Origin: Agapanthus africanus
Taxonomy: Eukaryota; Streptophyta; Magnoliopsida; Asparagales; Amaryllidaceae
Direction of reading: 5' to 3'
DNA: 64,000 nucleotides
NCBI GenBank assembly: GCA_030015575.1
Contig: CM057347.1
Coordinates: 404,272,248 to 404,336,247, forward strand
The notes beneath the pieces are model-generated. The model did not search any database, was not told the origin of the DNA, and saw only the letters and a program-made list of their open reading frames with translations. The translations under genes and the position numbers were made by a program. This document shows positions 42,807 to 54,553 of this stretch, in pieces; within the stretch, counting starts at the first letter, position 1; the number at the start of each line of letters is the position of its first letter.

Positions 42807-45800
42807 TATTTTGGGGTCGCTGCATCAAATTTCTGCAGTATCTTTTTGGGCTGAAAATAGGGGTTTTGGAATAATAACATTGGGCCCAGAATTTCTTGAT
42901 CTGCTACATTAATGCTTGGGGGCCCACTTGTTAAAATTTGATCGATCGGATATTTTAAACACATTATTTCACAGTATTTACATTATATCTGCGACCGTGA
43001 ATGTCAATTGATCGGTAAATCCTGTCTAACTGCTATAGCCCGGTTAGACGGATTTGCGAACGTGACTTTCATGTTGATGTTCTATGTATTGCTGTGATGT
43101 TGCGGATCGGTCGTGGGGGATAGCCTGGATGCAATGCTAGTACAGTTCTGTTGTATTATGTACATTTGATATTGCGGGGCGAGCGTCCGACATGTGGACT
43201 ACCGTCACTGCCTGATTGTATTATTATTTTGGGGCACGGCCAGGTTGCGGTCGATGTACCCGTTGTATGTATATTTTACTTTCTGTACTAGGATTACCCC
43301 GCGGAGGGGTGCACGGATGGCCGGGTTCTAGAGGGCAACAAGCCCGCATCTCATGGCATTGAGACGGAGGGGGTTTCACTCTAGGATTGGCGGGCTATTC
43401 GCCGCACTCGTAGGGGGTACAGGTTGACCCAGGAGGGGTGCCCAAGTTACCGGATTCCGTGAAGTGCTGGGTGGTCCATTCACGTTGCTGAAGGGGGCTG
43501 TCTCGCTTCAGGTTTTGGCGGGTGACTTGCCGCGCCCGTAGGGGTCTAGGATTTCATTGCACAGGCTATCCACACGACCAGGGGAACGTCGGGTTTCAGT
43601 AGTGGCTCTGTGAAACCCGGGGATCCCAGATATCTGTATTGTTTCTGTGATGCTGTACATTTCTGTGATGTTGCATTTTTTATCACGCCTTGAGCGAATA
43701 TAATATATTGGTATATATATTAGTAGATGTTGTATATGTTTTACATCCGCTCTAGTCCATTCCCCGCTCTGTCGTTAGTTAGCTAACCTAACGGGTAATG
43801 ACCGGACCCAGTGGCGAATGCGGATGGCATATACGTACATCAGTATATTTTCGTTCTTTGTGGTGTGATCAATTGATGGGACTGCGTTGATTCGGATCAA
43901 TGCAAGTTAAAAACAAACCTAATCTGATGTTGTTGGAACATTTTTCAAAAGGCTGTTATTGCAAGGATGTTCACTTTTGTTTTGCATCGTGGTATTCAGT
44001 TGGAATATCCTGCTCCTCAGTCGACGAGGCAAGGGCCGAGATCCCTTCACCAGGAGTGACCCCTTGGACAAAAAGTTTGCATCAGGGCATTAACTTCACT
44101 ATAGCCGATTGCTTTTGCTTTGCATCGTGGTATTCAGTTGGAATATCCTGCACCTCATTCTACGGGGAAAGAGCCGAGATCCCTTCACCGGGAGTGACCT
44201 CTTTAGCAACGGTTTTCGTCACTATATTTTTAAAAGCTATCAGTTCCTTCAACGATATCAAGTTCTTTACGTTAAAGGTTTTTGCCAGAAACCATTCGTA
44301 GCCCTCCGTCGTTTCATATGGATGGTCAATAGTATTCAAGCTGTGTATGTTGGCCAAAGTCAAGGCACAGTGATTGGTAGCTATTGGGGTATTCATATGC
44401 AGCATAGATAAATGCGTTGGTTTGGGACAGTCGTACTGCCATTTTGGCCAAAGTCAAGGGTAGGTACGGGTGGATTCAAATTAACCTGGAGAATGACGGG
44501 TAGAACTTGACATGTAACTTATGATATGTTGGCCAAAGTCAAGGTCATAATAGCATGGGGCAGAAATCACATCGGGAGTTTCAAAAGAACTGAAACTTGC
44601 CAGATATACGCATACCTTCTGGAGTGTGACACCGTGAGCGCATTCCGTCACGTTGTCATGCGATGATAGTTGGATCCCGATTCCCACTGATGAGTTAGGT
44701 TACTCCTCGGGTGACCCCGACTAATTCTTCTTTCAGGTTTGGAGGAGAATTTGAGGTACAGTGGGAGGTTTCCAGATTAGATAAATTGGTAACCATTCTG
44801 ATCTAGGTTAGAGTGCACGCTGAGTGTTTCTTTTCTCTCTCTCTTTGGCAGCGACCATTGACCCGACCCTAAGACTATGACTCAGTGACCAAAATTAACC
44901 GAACCTTCTTAACACCGGCTTTTGGATTGTCAGAGTTGCAAACCTCATTGCCACTCCTACTTTTACCCTTTTCTTCAGGACACCCCGTATTACTACGAAC
45001 GTCCACTTCCATTGGACAAAACCATCGTATGGTTAGATATGAACTCGAAGGAATTTATTCGAGGATGGTTTCAGGTTCTGGAGAAAACGGATAGGATTAT
45101 TCAGTTGTCTTTTCCTTTTACCTTCTCTCAGGTTGCGAGTACTCCTTGGTTTAGGAGATAGTACACCTATTATGCTTATTGGATAGTCTTCTTCCAAACC
45201 ATAGGCAGGTGCCGAACGGTAGGGAACGAAGAAAACCAATTAGCCTAACGATGGTGTGCAGAAGGTATTAAGTTAAGACAAAGCAAGGGATTAGTAAGAG
45301 GGCAAAGAAAATTGCGACTGCTATTTACGACCAAACCAAGTATTCCTTCGCCAATCCTAAATCACCTTTGTATTTCTCCAGGACACTCCGTATCACTAAG
45401 AAGATCCACAGTTTATTTGGATACTCCATCGTATGGTTATATACGAACTCGAAAGGAACTTGTTCCAGTTCGGGGATGGATTCTGGTTCAGGAGAAATAG
45501 GAATAAGGTTTATTCGGTTGTCTTTTATCTTCACCTTCTCTCGCTTTATGAGTGCTCCTGGGATTAGGACAGTACACCCATTATGCTTATTGGATAGTCT
45601 TCTTCCAAACCATAGGCTGGTGCCGAACGGTAGGGAAGGATGAAAACCATTTGGCCTAAGGGGTGTGCAGAAGGTGATGACTAAAGACATAAATGGGATT
45701 TGGAGAGGCGGCGAAGAACTGTACGGTTACAGTCGTGAATCTGGAAGAGGCATTACTAGGAATACCGGGATACCCCATCGAAACATTTCAATGTTTCAGT

Positions 45801-48260
45801 CTCACTGTGTACTGTTAAAGGAAAACTGATTTCCCGATTGGATACTTACTCCAGGGTATGTATTTACCAGGTATGATTCTCACATCTGTATGGTTTTACA
45901 GATGATGAGTGGGAGTAAGTTATTGGGAATTGGGTGAACATCCTCATTATATCGGGATTCGTTGTAATCAGTGATATTTAAGGAGATCACCTGGGCTGTT
46001 TGCCGGTCGGCAAATATTTGGTTTTGAATATCCGCTGTTATGCACCAATTTCAAATTGATATATCTTTACGTATATTCTCATAGAGTGAGATATACCTTT
46101 ATGAAATTATGTCTACGACATTTACCTATATCAGTGGATGGTTAGGTAAGGAGCATTAAACAGCGGTGTAATTCTTCTTAACCATAAGTACAGTTTTCAA
46201 CCTACGACACATAGTGAATGAGTTATCAGACTCAAGGGACTTATACAGAGTATTGTATGTTGTCCAGGGTCCATCAGGACAGAGGGGTTGGTCCTCGTAC
46301 TATATTCGGTTTACTTATGACTTCTCTAGTTTTTAGACAGGTGTTTCGTGGAAACACAGGATCCGAATTTTGAGAAGTTATAGGTATTTGAATAGAGTAG
46401 AGAACCAGTTATAGCAAGTATCGGGATTCTTCAAAGTGATCGTAGATGTAGACACTTGTGCATGGTATTCAGTTGATAGTAATGATAAAGAGAACTTGCT
46501 TCTCTTTCAGGTTACTCATAATTGGAAGCATTCCTAAGTTGAGTAACGCTGATCGGCCTCCTTCCACTTGTTTGACATGCACTGGAGACAGTTGCATGAT
46601 TTGGATCTGGTTCAATTAAATCAGTGCCTCTGTTTCTATATTGGATATAGAACAGTTCATATCTTAACGGTGTTAAGGTACGGGGAGTTGTCCGGTTTAT
46701 GCTTAAAACCAGACACTGGACAACTCAAGGCACGTTTCTGTAATGGCTGTTTGTGGGTTGACCCAGGCTATGACGAGGGTTGACTTTCTACCATCTGGAT
46801 GAACAATAGCAATATTGTTCTAGACTCGCCACAGTTTTATTAAAAATGGATTTTTTCAGAAAACAGTAGTGGGAGTATGGTAGAACTGGAAGTGATTCCA
46901 GAACCACAAAAGATTACTGAAGATTTCATAGGAACCTAAAGATTCAATCTGGATTGACATTCCATTGGCCACTCCGCAGATAAGGTGGGTAACTTCAGGC
47001 ACCCGAGAGGTACTACGGTAGCCTCAAGGACGGTGACAGGGAAGTTCTTGTTTACCCACACTTGCCATTGCTGATGTTCCAGGCTGTGAGACTCGGCAGG
47101 AGGATGAGTATAGCGTCGTTCTGAACTGGCTTCAGAAGTGTACGTGTATATGACTCTGCCAGAGGGTTGTCATGGTCAGTGGGAGCAGCGGAAGCATTGG
47201 TGGGCAGGTGGCTTATGTCTATTTATAGACTAAAGCAGATGTAGCGGAGATAGATCATCAATTTCTGATGTGACAGTCATAGGTTTGACTTCATCAGAAT
47301 AGGGGATGGATCTGTTAAGAAGGTAGTAGGGTGTGATGTCATGGTATTTGGATGACATACACAGAATAGGAAAAGAAACTCCTATACTACAATCGGTTAT
47401 ACTTTGGTTGTCACACAGTGGTTTCTCCACATGGGACTTGGAGATTATATCAGACATACTGGTTACTAGATCTATGGTTTTAGATCTAGATTTGGGTGGT
47501 TTCCCAATCTGGGTACTTAGACAACATTCTAAGGGTATTTAGAATGGACGACTCCATGCACGGTAGTGTACTTGCAGAAGATGGAGTCACCCTCTCTAAA
47601 GGTGTCTTACAGACTAAAGGGGAGAGGGATGTGCATGATTGGCAGATCACTTGCTCAGGCAATTGAGTCAATCATGAGATGTCAAGTACCACACCAGATG
47701 TTGTTCTTGCACTAGATGCAATAAGTTGATGTTGATCCAATCCTGGAGAAACAGTCGGAAGCAGTTTTAGATCATAAGTGGATGTTCTAGGGATATGATA
47801 ACGACAGCCTCATTCGGGAGACAGTTATCATTCCAGGCTTCCAAGGTGACTTGGACGACAGGGAGGTTGTCAGAGTTATAGTTTTTCCTTCTGATGAGGG
47901 GCAGTATTTTGGACAGGTGGTCCAAGGCAATACTGAGGGAGGCATGGCGCAGGATACTGATTAAGTTCAGTTAACGATACAGTCTAAGAAGTTTGGATTT
48001 GGAGTTCATTTATGAGCTATGTCCCATCAGACATCCAGACACATTCTAAGACAGGTATTGCTCATTTCGGGAGATGGCTTTCTCCGCGAACATGAGATAT
48101 AGAGAGACATAGAAAGAAACATCAAGGCGGATCCACTCACTGAGGCTATTCCTCGAACACAATAGTTTCTCAAACAGGCTTTGTGAGACTGACTAGTAGA
48201 GGAGTTGGGTGTTCGGTATCACACGGGCTGTGAGTATGCGACATCGCAATAATTAGCCTT
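42807..48260 (+). other. C2 interior, no coding signal
   Basis: About 5.4 kb, collinear with the C1 interior in inverted orientation. A duplicated segment of about 130 bp (TTTGCATCGTGGTATTCAGT at 43980 and 44117) makes a short repetitive ORF at 43900-44301. A second duplication (45080-45280 and 45490-45690) matches the one in C1. No retrotransposon protein motif on either strand. Confidence 0.75.
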
Positions 48261-48277
48261 GAGTGCAAGTGGGAGAT
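48261..48277 (+). other. C2 polypurine tract
   Basis: GAGTGCAAGTGGGAGAT leading into the 3' LTR start TGTTGG. Confidence 0.88.
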
Positions 48278-50478
48278 TGTTGGAGATAGTGCCCTCAGAG
48301 TGAATTATTAGGTCACAGGTACGTGATTGCAATGATTGAGGGAGGACCTATCCCGGTAGGACAGTCTTACTCGAGATGATAGTATGCTATCTGGTATACC
48401 TTTATCATCGTGTACTGCTTTAGGTGACCTTACAGGTCGCTATTACACGTTGATAGAGCCCCTAGGATTCTTGCTTGACCACCAGCAGTATGAGGGCGAT
48501 CATATACGTGGGAGCTGGCAGTCTATAAGCATATCCTTAAATGGTCCCTAGTCGTGAGAGTTTCGAGACAGGGCATCGATACTCCAGAGTAGACTAGTGT
48601 ATACAGTCGAGACCCCGACGAGGGGCGGTGGCCGGTCTCACAAGCCACTGGTGTCAGTTGGATCACCTAAGATGTATACAGGTGCTCATTGGGTTATGAG
48701 TACACCGGACAGGACTCACCGGGAACATGCTAGTTGGTCATATACCAGACGTCAGATGGCAGTTCCCTGGTGACATGTGTACAGGTTAGTTCATCGACCT
48801 GGGGATCGTCATTTGTCTTGTGTGAGTTCCCACTGTACTTTGATTACTACCCTACCATGGCTCAAAGGAGTCGTGCAAACAGGTTTTAGTTGGGTACAGT
48901 CCCGAGCCACATGGAGGCAGTGAGCGTATCTTCAGGGGTTCGTCTCTTCCGGTATTGGGGGTGAGGTCGCGCTGTGTCTAGGAGAGCCATTACAAGAAGC
49001 CCTCGGCCGAGGCAAGGAGATTTACTGGTAGGTATTCCAGTAGTATCTCAGGGTGTTCTGGGCTACACTCTGACACGACTTGTACCGCTTTTGGGGGTCT
49101 GACTTTTACCAACCCCCTAGGCCCGCCATGCGATGCTCATAGACGAACGGACCGGACTGTACGGATATTGTCACTGACAGGCTCAGTAGGGTTGTCAGGC
49201 TGAGTTCGCTCACAGACGTCCCTTTTAGTCAATACCTGGTAGCCCGTTACGTATTGGCTTATACCTCTGACGTGCTAGTGGTTAAATCCACAACCATGGT
49301 GGTGACGAGTCTTTAGAGTCCCCCACATTCAGTTACTCAGCTTTCGGGTGAAAGGCTGTAGAGGCCGTATGGAGATATGGCAGGGTCCGATCAGATACGT
49401 ACGGTATTGCACGGATCAGGATCGGACGTTTTGTACTAGAGGCCGTATGGATATATGGCAGGGTTCGATCAGATACGTGCGGTATAGCACGGATCAGGAT
49501 CGAACGGATATTACTAGCCGGCTTTGGTTTAAGCCGGATCCTAGTATAGTACAGTGTAGATTTTGTCTCATTGCAATTGTATTTCGGTCAGAATACAAAT
49601 GCGGGTGTGTATGCACAGTATCGGGGTTTTCCTGTAATTTATTACGGGACTAGTTTTCTGGAGTTTCCAGTTTGCTTTCTGTTTCGGCCAATTTCCTTTG
49701 TATCGTTCATTGGCCGAAGATTGGTGGAGGAGGGCTTATTTGCATTGTTGCAAATAAGTATTTGTGGAGGGTGTTCTTCGCATATTGTTGTATCATGATA
49801 GCTTTTCCTTGACCTTGACTTCTTGACTTCTTCTTGTCATCATGGTTTGACTTGTGGAAAGATGATGGTTGCTTTGGAGTGTTGGGTTTTGTTGTGATCA
49901 TTTGATTTTCTCATCATCACTTGCTTTCCACCAACCCCCTTGTCTTTGTTCTCTCTCTCCAATCACACAAGGGGCCGGCCACTATTGGAGATGGGGGGAT
50001 TCATTTTCATGTGTAGCATTTTTGGTTTTCTAAAGGTGCTAAGAAAAGCTCTCTAGTTCATCTCAAAAATCAATTCCTCCACCATCTCAAATGGCACCTC
50101 CAAAAACCCCAAATGAGACACAAGCCTCTACACTACATGTATACAGCAAATCTTGGGCACGTCGACTAGCCAGCTTCGTGCCCGAGTTGCCTCGGTATTG
50201 AGGTGGGAGCCCGTAAAAGATGTAGGCGATGTGGTGCCTTTCCGGCAACGAGGTGGAGACCGGAGCTTCCGCAGGAGATCGGGACGATGACGAGAATACC
50301 GGAGGACTCGGATCAGTCGGTATATCTCTCTCCCCCATCTTGTAGTTAGCTAGGACTAGTTAATGGTTCGATCCGGGTATTAGTGCGCGGTGGTGCCAGT
50401 TCATGAAAAATTTAAGTATATCACCGCTTCCGTATTTTGGCCTCGGGATGGAGGCCGGGGCGCCGCCGTGCACTTACA
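48278..50478 (+). mobile_element. C2 3' LTR
   Basis: 2201 bp, same length as and nearly identical to 40346-42546. Confidence 0.95.
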
Positions 50479-50483
50479 GGCTA

Positions 50484-50572
50484 GGGCTCGGTTGACGGTG
50501 ATCTACTCTGAGTATCACCAGGAGTACTTCCTCGATCCCTTTCCACCTCTTTTGAAAACCCCCCTTTTGTAA
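50484..50572 (+). pseudogene. Unrecognised small antisense ORF of E2, last part
   Basis: Resumes after the second GGCTA in the phase interrupted at 40345. It encodes an aromatic/acidic segment (VIYSEYHQEYFLDPFPPLL) and ends at TAA 50570-50572. The next bases start the GGCTGAGGAGCC dyad. Confidence 0.6.
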
Positions 50573-50650
50573 GGCTGAGGAGCCCAGAGTACCTTTTTGA
50601 ATTAATAAGATTCTTTTTCTTTTCTGCAATGCTTTATTGATCTCTTTATT
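50573..50650. terminator. Convergent poly(A) region of the small ORF (+) and gag (-)
   Basis: On the plus strand GGCTGAGGAGCC (50573-50584) and AATAAG (50604-50609) follow the small ORF. On the minus strand two AATAAA signals (complement of 50645-50650 and 50633-50638) follow gag, whose stop is at 50704-50706. Transcripts from the two strands would overlap at their 3' ends by tens of bases. Confidence 0.6.
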
Positions 50651-50703
50651 ATATAAACAAAAGATCTCAAGAAAGATGTGCATTGCTCTGAAAAAAATAC
50701 ATG

Positions 50704-52433
50704 CTAGTAGATGTTCTTATTCGTGCAGCTTGATTCCCCCGGATGTTTGTTGGCATCTATGCCCGGCATAGGGTACTGAGCTTTGTGGGTACCAGACGTA
50801 TCCTCCGCTGACACTACCATGATCTGGCCGATGGTCAGCTCGGCTGGAGGGGGACGCAGCTCCTTCTCGCGGTCAGCTTGCCGCTTGTCCCTCAGGTATG
50901 CTGCTAGGTGCCCCGAACGGATGAGCTCCTAGATGTAGTCTCGGAGCTGCTTACAACTCTCCGTGGAGTGGCCTAGCGACCTGTGGAACCCACAGTAGGG
51001 ACCCCGGGTTCGCTTTGAGGCCATTCGCGAGATCAGGGGGAGCTTGAAGAACCCCTCGCCCTTAACCTCTTCAAGTAGCACTGCCTGGGAGACATTGAGC
51101 GATGTGTACTCTTAGAACTTGAGATAGGGCTTTTGCCGTTCAGGTCCCTTTCTCTCTTCTCTTGCCCTCTTCTTTTGGTTGGTTTGCTCTGCCCGGGGGA
51201 GATTTACGCTTACCTCGGATTCGAGCTGGACCTCGCGCTCAGTCCAGGCCTTTACCTCGGCTATAGTCTTAGGTTGCGCTAGTGCAAAGGAGCGTAACCA
51301 CTCCTTGTGCCTAAGAACAGACCTTAGTGTCGTGATGACCGTCTCGTCCCGGTGCTCGGGGAACTCGAGAAGGGCGTTGTAGAAGTGGGTGATGTATGCT
51401 TTGAACGTATCTTTGTCCCCGCTCTTGATCGTGAAGAGGTGGTCGACGGTGTGTTTTTGCCGCCTGTTCCCGACGAAGTGGCCAAGGAATTAGGTGGCCA
51501 ACTTGTCGAAAGTTGAGATCGAGCGCGGCTCGAGTCCTCGGAACCAATCTCGCCCAGAGCAGATAAGAGTGGCCGGGAAAGCCCGGCACTGGGCAGCGTC
51601 GGAGTTGCCTTGGAAGCTCATCCCTGCGGTGAATGCATCCAAATGGTCCTTCGGGTCAGACTTGCCGTCAAAGAGGGTGACCTTTGGGGGCTTGTTGTGA
51701 GAGGCGACATGGACAGCGAGCAGCTCCTCATTGAATGGTTTGGTGAGCGAGTCGGCGGCGTACTTAGCCCCGTCGCTCGAACGGTGACCCTCCCGATGCA
51801 GACCCTCGATCTTCTTCTCGAGGGCATCGAGTCAGCTGTGCCCTGACGACTTGGCACATTCTGATCCCAGGCCTCTGCTGTTGGAGGCCTGCGTCTGGGC
51901 TCGGCCCCGGTTCCTCTCAATGAGGTTCCTTAGATCCCCCGGTGAGGTAGTCTTCGAGTCACCGTGGTGAGTCTCGTCCGCGCGACTCCATCGAGGGAGG
52001 GGGTGTCGGTCAAGCCTGGTAACAGGCGAGCTGACAAACATCTCCTCGGGAGGGCAGGTGCGCGATGGATCTCGGGACAAGGCGCTCTGGCGACGGACCT
52101 TGGCGTTGAACTGTGAGGTGCCCAGCGGGCCTCAGAACGTATTGGCCTGGGAGATCTGTGGCCATGGGAGGTAGCGACGCGGTGGTCGGCAGTGCCGACA
52201 CGGACGGAGTCTTCTCTTCCCTTATAGGGGTTCCGGTTCCGAGGCGGAGGAGCGGCGACCTGGGGATCTTTCCCTTCCGTTTGGACGCGGATGAGCGCCT
52301 CCACGAAGGACGCGAGTCGGTCTATTTGGCTAGCAAGGGTGCTAATGACATTCAGCAAAGGAGGTTCGTTCGCGCCTCCGTTGAGGGGGAGGCGGCGGCT
52401 AGTACTTGGGTCTTTGTGATGATCGCTCACCAT
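50704..52433 (-). pseudogene. gag: E2 gag
   Basis: It starts MVSDHHKDPSTSRRLPL at 52433, parallel to E1. It runs through DLRNLIERNRGR and the Retrotrans_gag core (KVTLFDGKSDPKDHLDAF, GLEPRSIST, LGHFVGNRRQK, HKEWLRSFALAQPKT). A YCGFHRSLGHSTESC segment and a Gly/Pro tail follow, to TAG at 50704-50706. At least four in-frame stops (near 51833, 51490, 51113 and 50930) and a frameshift near 52000 make it inactive. Right-to-left order LTR, primer site, gag is normal. The copies of E1 and E2 decayed independently, since their stops differ. Confidence 0.85.
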
Positions 52434-52480
52434 TGGATTGAAATCGGAAAGTGAACTTTTGTTTTTGTGGAATCCAGGAT

Positions 52481-52498
52481 TTCCTACAGACGGCGCCA
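52481..52498 (-). other. E2 primer-binding site
   Basis: TGGCGCCGTCTGTAGGAA on the minus strand, 2 nt from the 5' LTR; same type as E1. Confidence 0.88.
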
Positions 52499-52500
52499 GT

Positions 52501-53261
52501 TGACGCGACCTGGATCGCGCCAAGATGTTACCTTCCGTTGATCTGCTGATGGCGGCGATGGGTGGCTGAGATTGGATCTGGAGGTTGTCGCTCCTGAAGC
52601 GTGTAGATCTCAATGGGTTTGAGGCTGTGGTTGTAGAGCTACCTGCAAGGAAGTCCCGAGGTAGTTGTACCACCAAGGACCCTCCGACGATCAAGTTAGA
52701 CTAGAGATCCGAGCAGAGTAACGGCTTAGTGGAGTAAAAATGGCTTACTTGAACCGTTTGAAGAAGGGGTTTATATAGCGGTGGCAGCAGGCAGGGCAGG
52801 CGCGAGAATCATGCCGGCAGTTACGCTCCCGACGTCACGCCCGCGTGATGAGCGGGATCTCCCATTAATGGCGAGATAGGCTCATTAATGGGGGATCGTG
52901 ATGGCGTGGAACGTGGGATGTGGTCGGCGGATATCTCGCGTATGGCAAGATTCACGGGATGGCGGTTGTGCCTGTGAGCGGTGCCGTCGGTCGGTCGATG
53001 AGACCGAGGAAGATGACCTCGGCGGGAGAGCTCGCAGACGAGCGGGAGAGTCGAGGTATCTTGGTTCTGTGGTAGCCCGGAAACGAGCTTGTAGGTCGAG
53101 GAGACCAATTGTGCAGGGGCTCGGAGGTGAGCCAGCGTTTGCTTGTAGGACGGGCACATGAGTGGTCTAGTCGGCCACTGTAGGTCCTTTCTTGTGAGCC
53201 CTGGGACATGTCATCTGCCATGTGTCATGATCTGGGAGATCGCCGATATCGAGCATCATCA
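52501..53261 (-). mobile_element. E2 5' LTR
   Basis: 761 bp partner of 33900-34660. A TTTATATAGCGG segment (near 52770) gives a TATATAAAC promoter on the minus strand. Confidence 0.92.
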
Positions 53262-53625
53262 AGAAGAGATGGAGAGGTCGGATTCTTTTGAGAAGAGGAT
53301 GAACAGTTGAAGGGGTTATGGTGTGGGAATGGGAATGGGTTAATGAAATTAGTTTAAATGAAAAGGTAATGGGTCTGAGCTTGGGTTATGGGTTTGGGCA
53401 TGGAAATAAAGAGAGAAAAAAATGGAATTTTTTTGGGCTGAGTTAGAGTTTAGCTTAATTTTTGGTTAAAAAAGGGTTTTGAAAAATAATAAGATAGGAA
53501 AATAGATGTAGGAATTAAGTAGAAATAATAAAATAATATATTTAACAAAATATATGGAAAATACAAAAACAAATAAATACAATATTTTATTAATACGAAG
53601 TTATATGTATTTTAGGGTCGTTACA
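53262..53625 (-). mobile_element. Solo LTR G1, 5' portion
   Basis: On the minus strand it starts TGTAACGACCCTAAAATAC, a start typical of Tekay/Del chromovirus LTRs. Joined with 32915-33899 and 14306-16083 it makes one LTR of about 3.1 kb. No interior belonging to the element is seen, hence solo LTR. Confidence 0.65.
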
Positions 53626-54056
53626 CGTGTCATCAACATAGAGCAAAAGAATGATAAAATCGCCATCATCAAATCTCTTTACGAAAACACAATGATCTGA
53701 TGCGGTTTTTTGTTAGCCTTGAATCAGTACAAAGGAATCAAATTTCTTGTATTATTGCCGAGGAGCTTGCTTGAGGCCATAAAGACTTTTTTTTTCAATT
53801 TGCACACTAAGTGCTCTTTACCATTGACTTCGAAATCTTTGAGTTACTACATATAAATTTCCTCCTCTAAATACCATGGAAAAATGATGTCTTGACATCT
53901 AATTACTCGATCTTGAAATCCATAATTATGGCCATACCCAACACAATCCGAATAGATAACATTTTCACAACCGGATAAAAAATTTCATCGAAGTCAATAC
54001 TTTTTCTTAGGCCAAAACCTTTCACAACCAACATCGCTTTATAGCTTGAATGAGAG
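53626..54056 (-). pseudogene. pol: Copia RT N-terminal half of element P
   Basis: Reading down from 54045: YKAMLVVKGFGLRK, SIDFDEIFYPVVKMLSIRIV, LDVKTSFFHG, VCKLKKSLYGLKQAPRQ, SDHCVFVKRFDDGDFIILL, and LLYVDD at the very end, where the frame meets the G1 insertion. Stops occur within it (for example at the W of RQW and after FKIE). The C-terminal half lies at 13301-14305. Its own 5' side is truncated at 54057 by an LTR-like sequence. Confidence 0.85.
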
Positions 54057-54553
54057 TGTTGGGATCAAAATTTGCATTCCATTGCCAAATTCAAAAATCA
54101 AAATCAAAGCCAAAATTAAAGTCAAAATTAAAGTGGGCCCAAGTCCGAGCTCAAGTCAAGCCCAAACATGAAGAAGGGGCCAGCCAAAAGAAAGAAAAGA
54201 AAAGGGAAATTAAATGTAATTTTTTTTTTAATAGGCAATGAGCCAATTTTTGTAAAAATCTATGGGGTCAAATGTAAAGATGTAAGCTTATAAAAATCCC
54301 CCCATGAAGATTTGATAACTAATCTTAATCTTGATACCCCGAAAAAACAAATCTTGAGTTTTGAGTCACTCTTTATCGCTTAAGTCTCTTTCCCCTTCCT
54401 CCTTCCTTTTTTTTTCAATAAATCCAAGTGTGTATTTTAGGAGGCTTCAAAAAAATGGAAAAAGAGCTCCTTTTGATCTTTAAAAGTCAAAATGTTTGTG
54501 GTTTTGAACTGTTGCTCCATTCGGATTCGATCCTACTTGCACCATGATAGGTG
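54057..54553 (+). mobile_element. Probable LTR fragment
   Basis: Starts TGTTGGGATCAAAATTTG exactly where the P RT frame ends. Contains CTTATAAAAATCCCCCC (TATA-like, near 54288) and CAATAAATCC (near 54417), the spacing of an LTR promoter and poly(A) signal. No primer site or target duplication seen. Confidence 0.45.

Larger units (their letters stand above)
40346..50478 (+). mobile_element. C2: copia-type element without recognisable gag-pol, inserted in the small E2 ORF
   Basis: LTRs of 2201 bp each, a 5.7-kb interior, and a perfect target duplication GGCTA (40341-40345 and 50479-50483). Primer site for initiator Met tRNA (42548-42560) and polypurine tract GCAAGTGGGAGATTG (48261-48277). The LTRs are nearly identical by eye, so this is the youngest large insertion in the window. 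No gag, protease, integrase or RT motif found. Same family as C1. Confidence 0.92.
33900..53261 (-). mobile_element. E2: non-autonomous Tat-lineage gypsy element, gag-only
   Basis: Minus-strand element with the same architecture as E1. From right to left: 5' LTR, primer site, gag, antisense small ORF (split by C2), tandem array, antisense intron-containing ORF, polypurine tract, 3' LTR. No pol sequence is present. Flanks GGAAG (33895-33899) and AGAAG (53262-53266) look like a target duplication with one mutation. It is about 9.2 kb without C2. Confidence 0.88.

Noticed and set aside
43900..44301. A 133-residue ORF in the C2 interior
   Set aside because: Created by a duplicated segment (near-identical halves), with no homologous open frame in C1.
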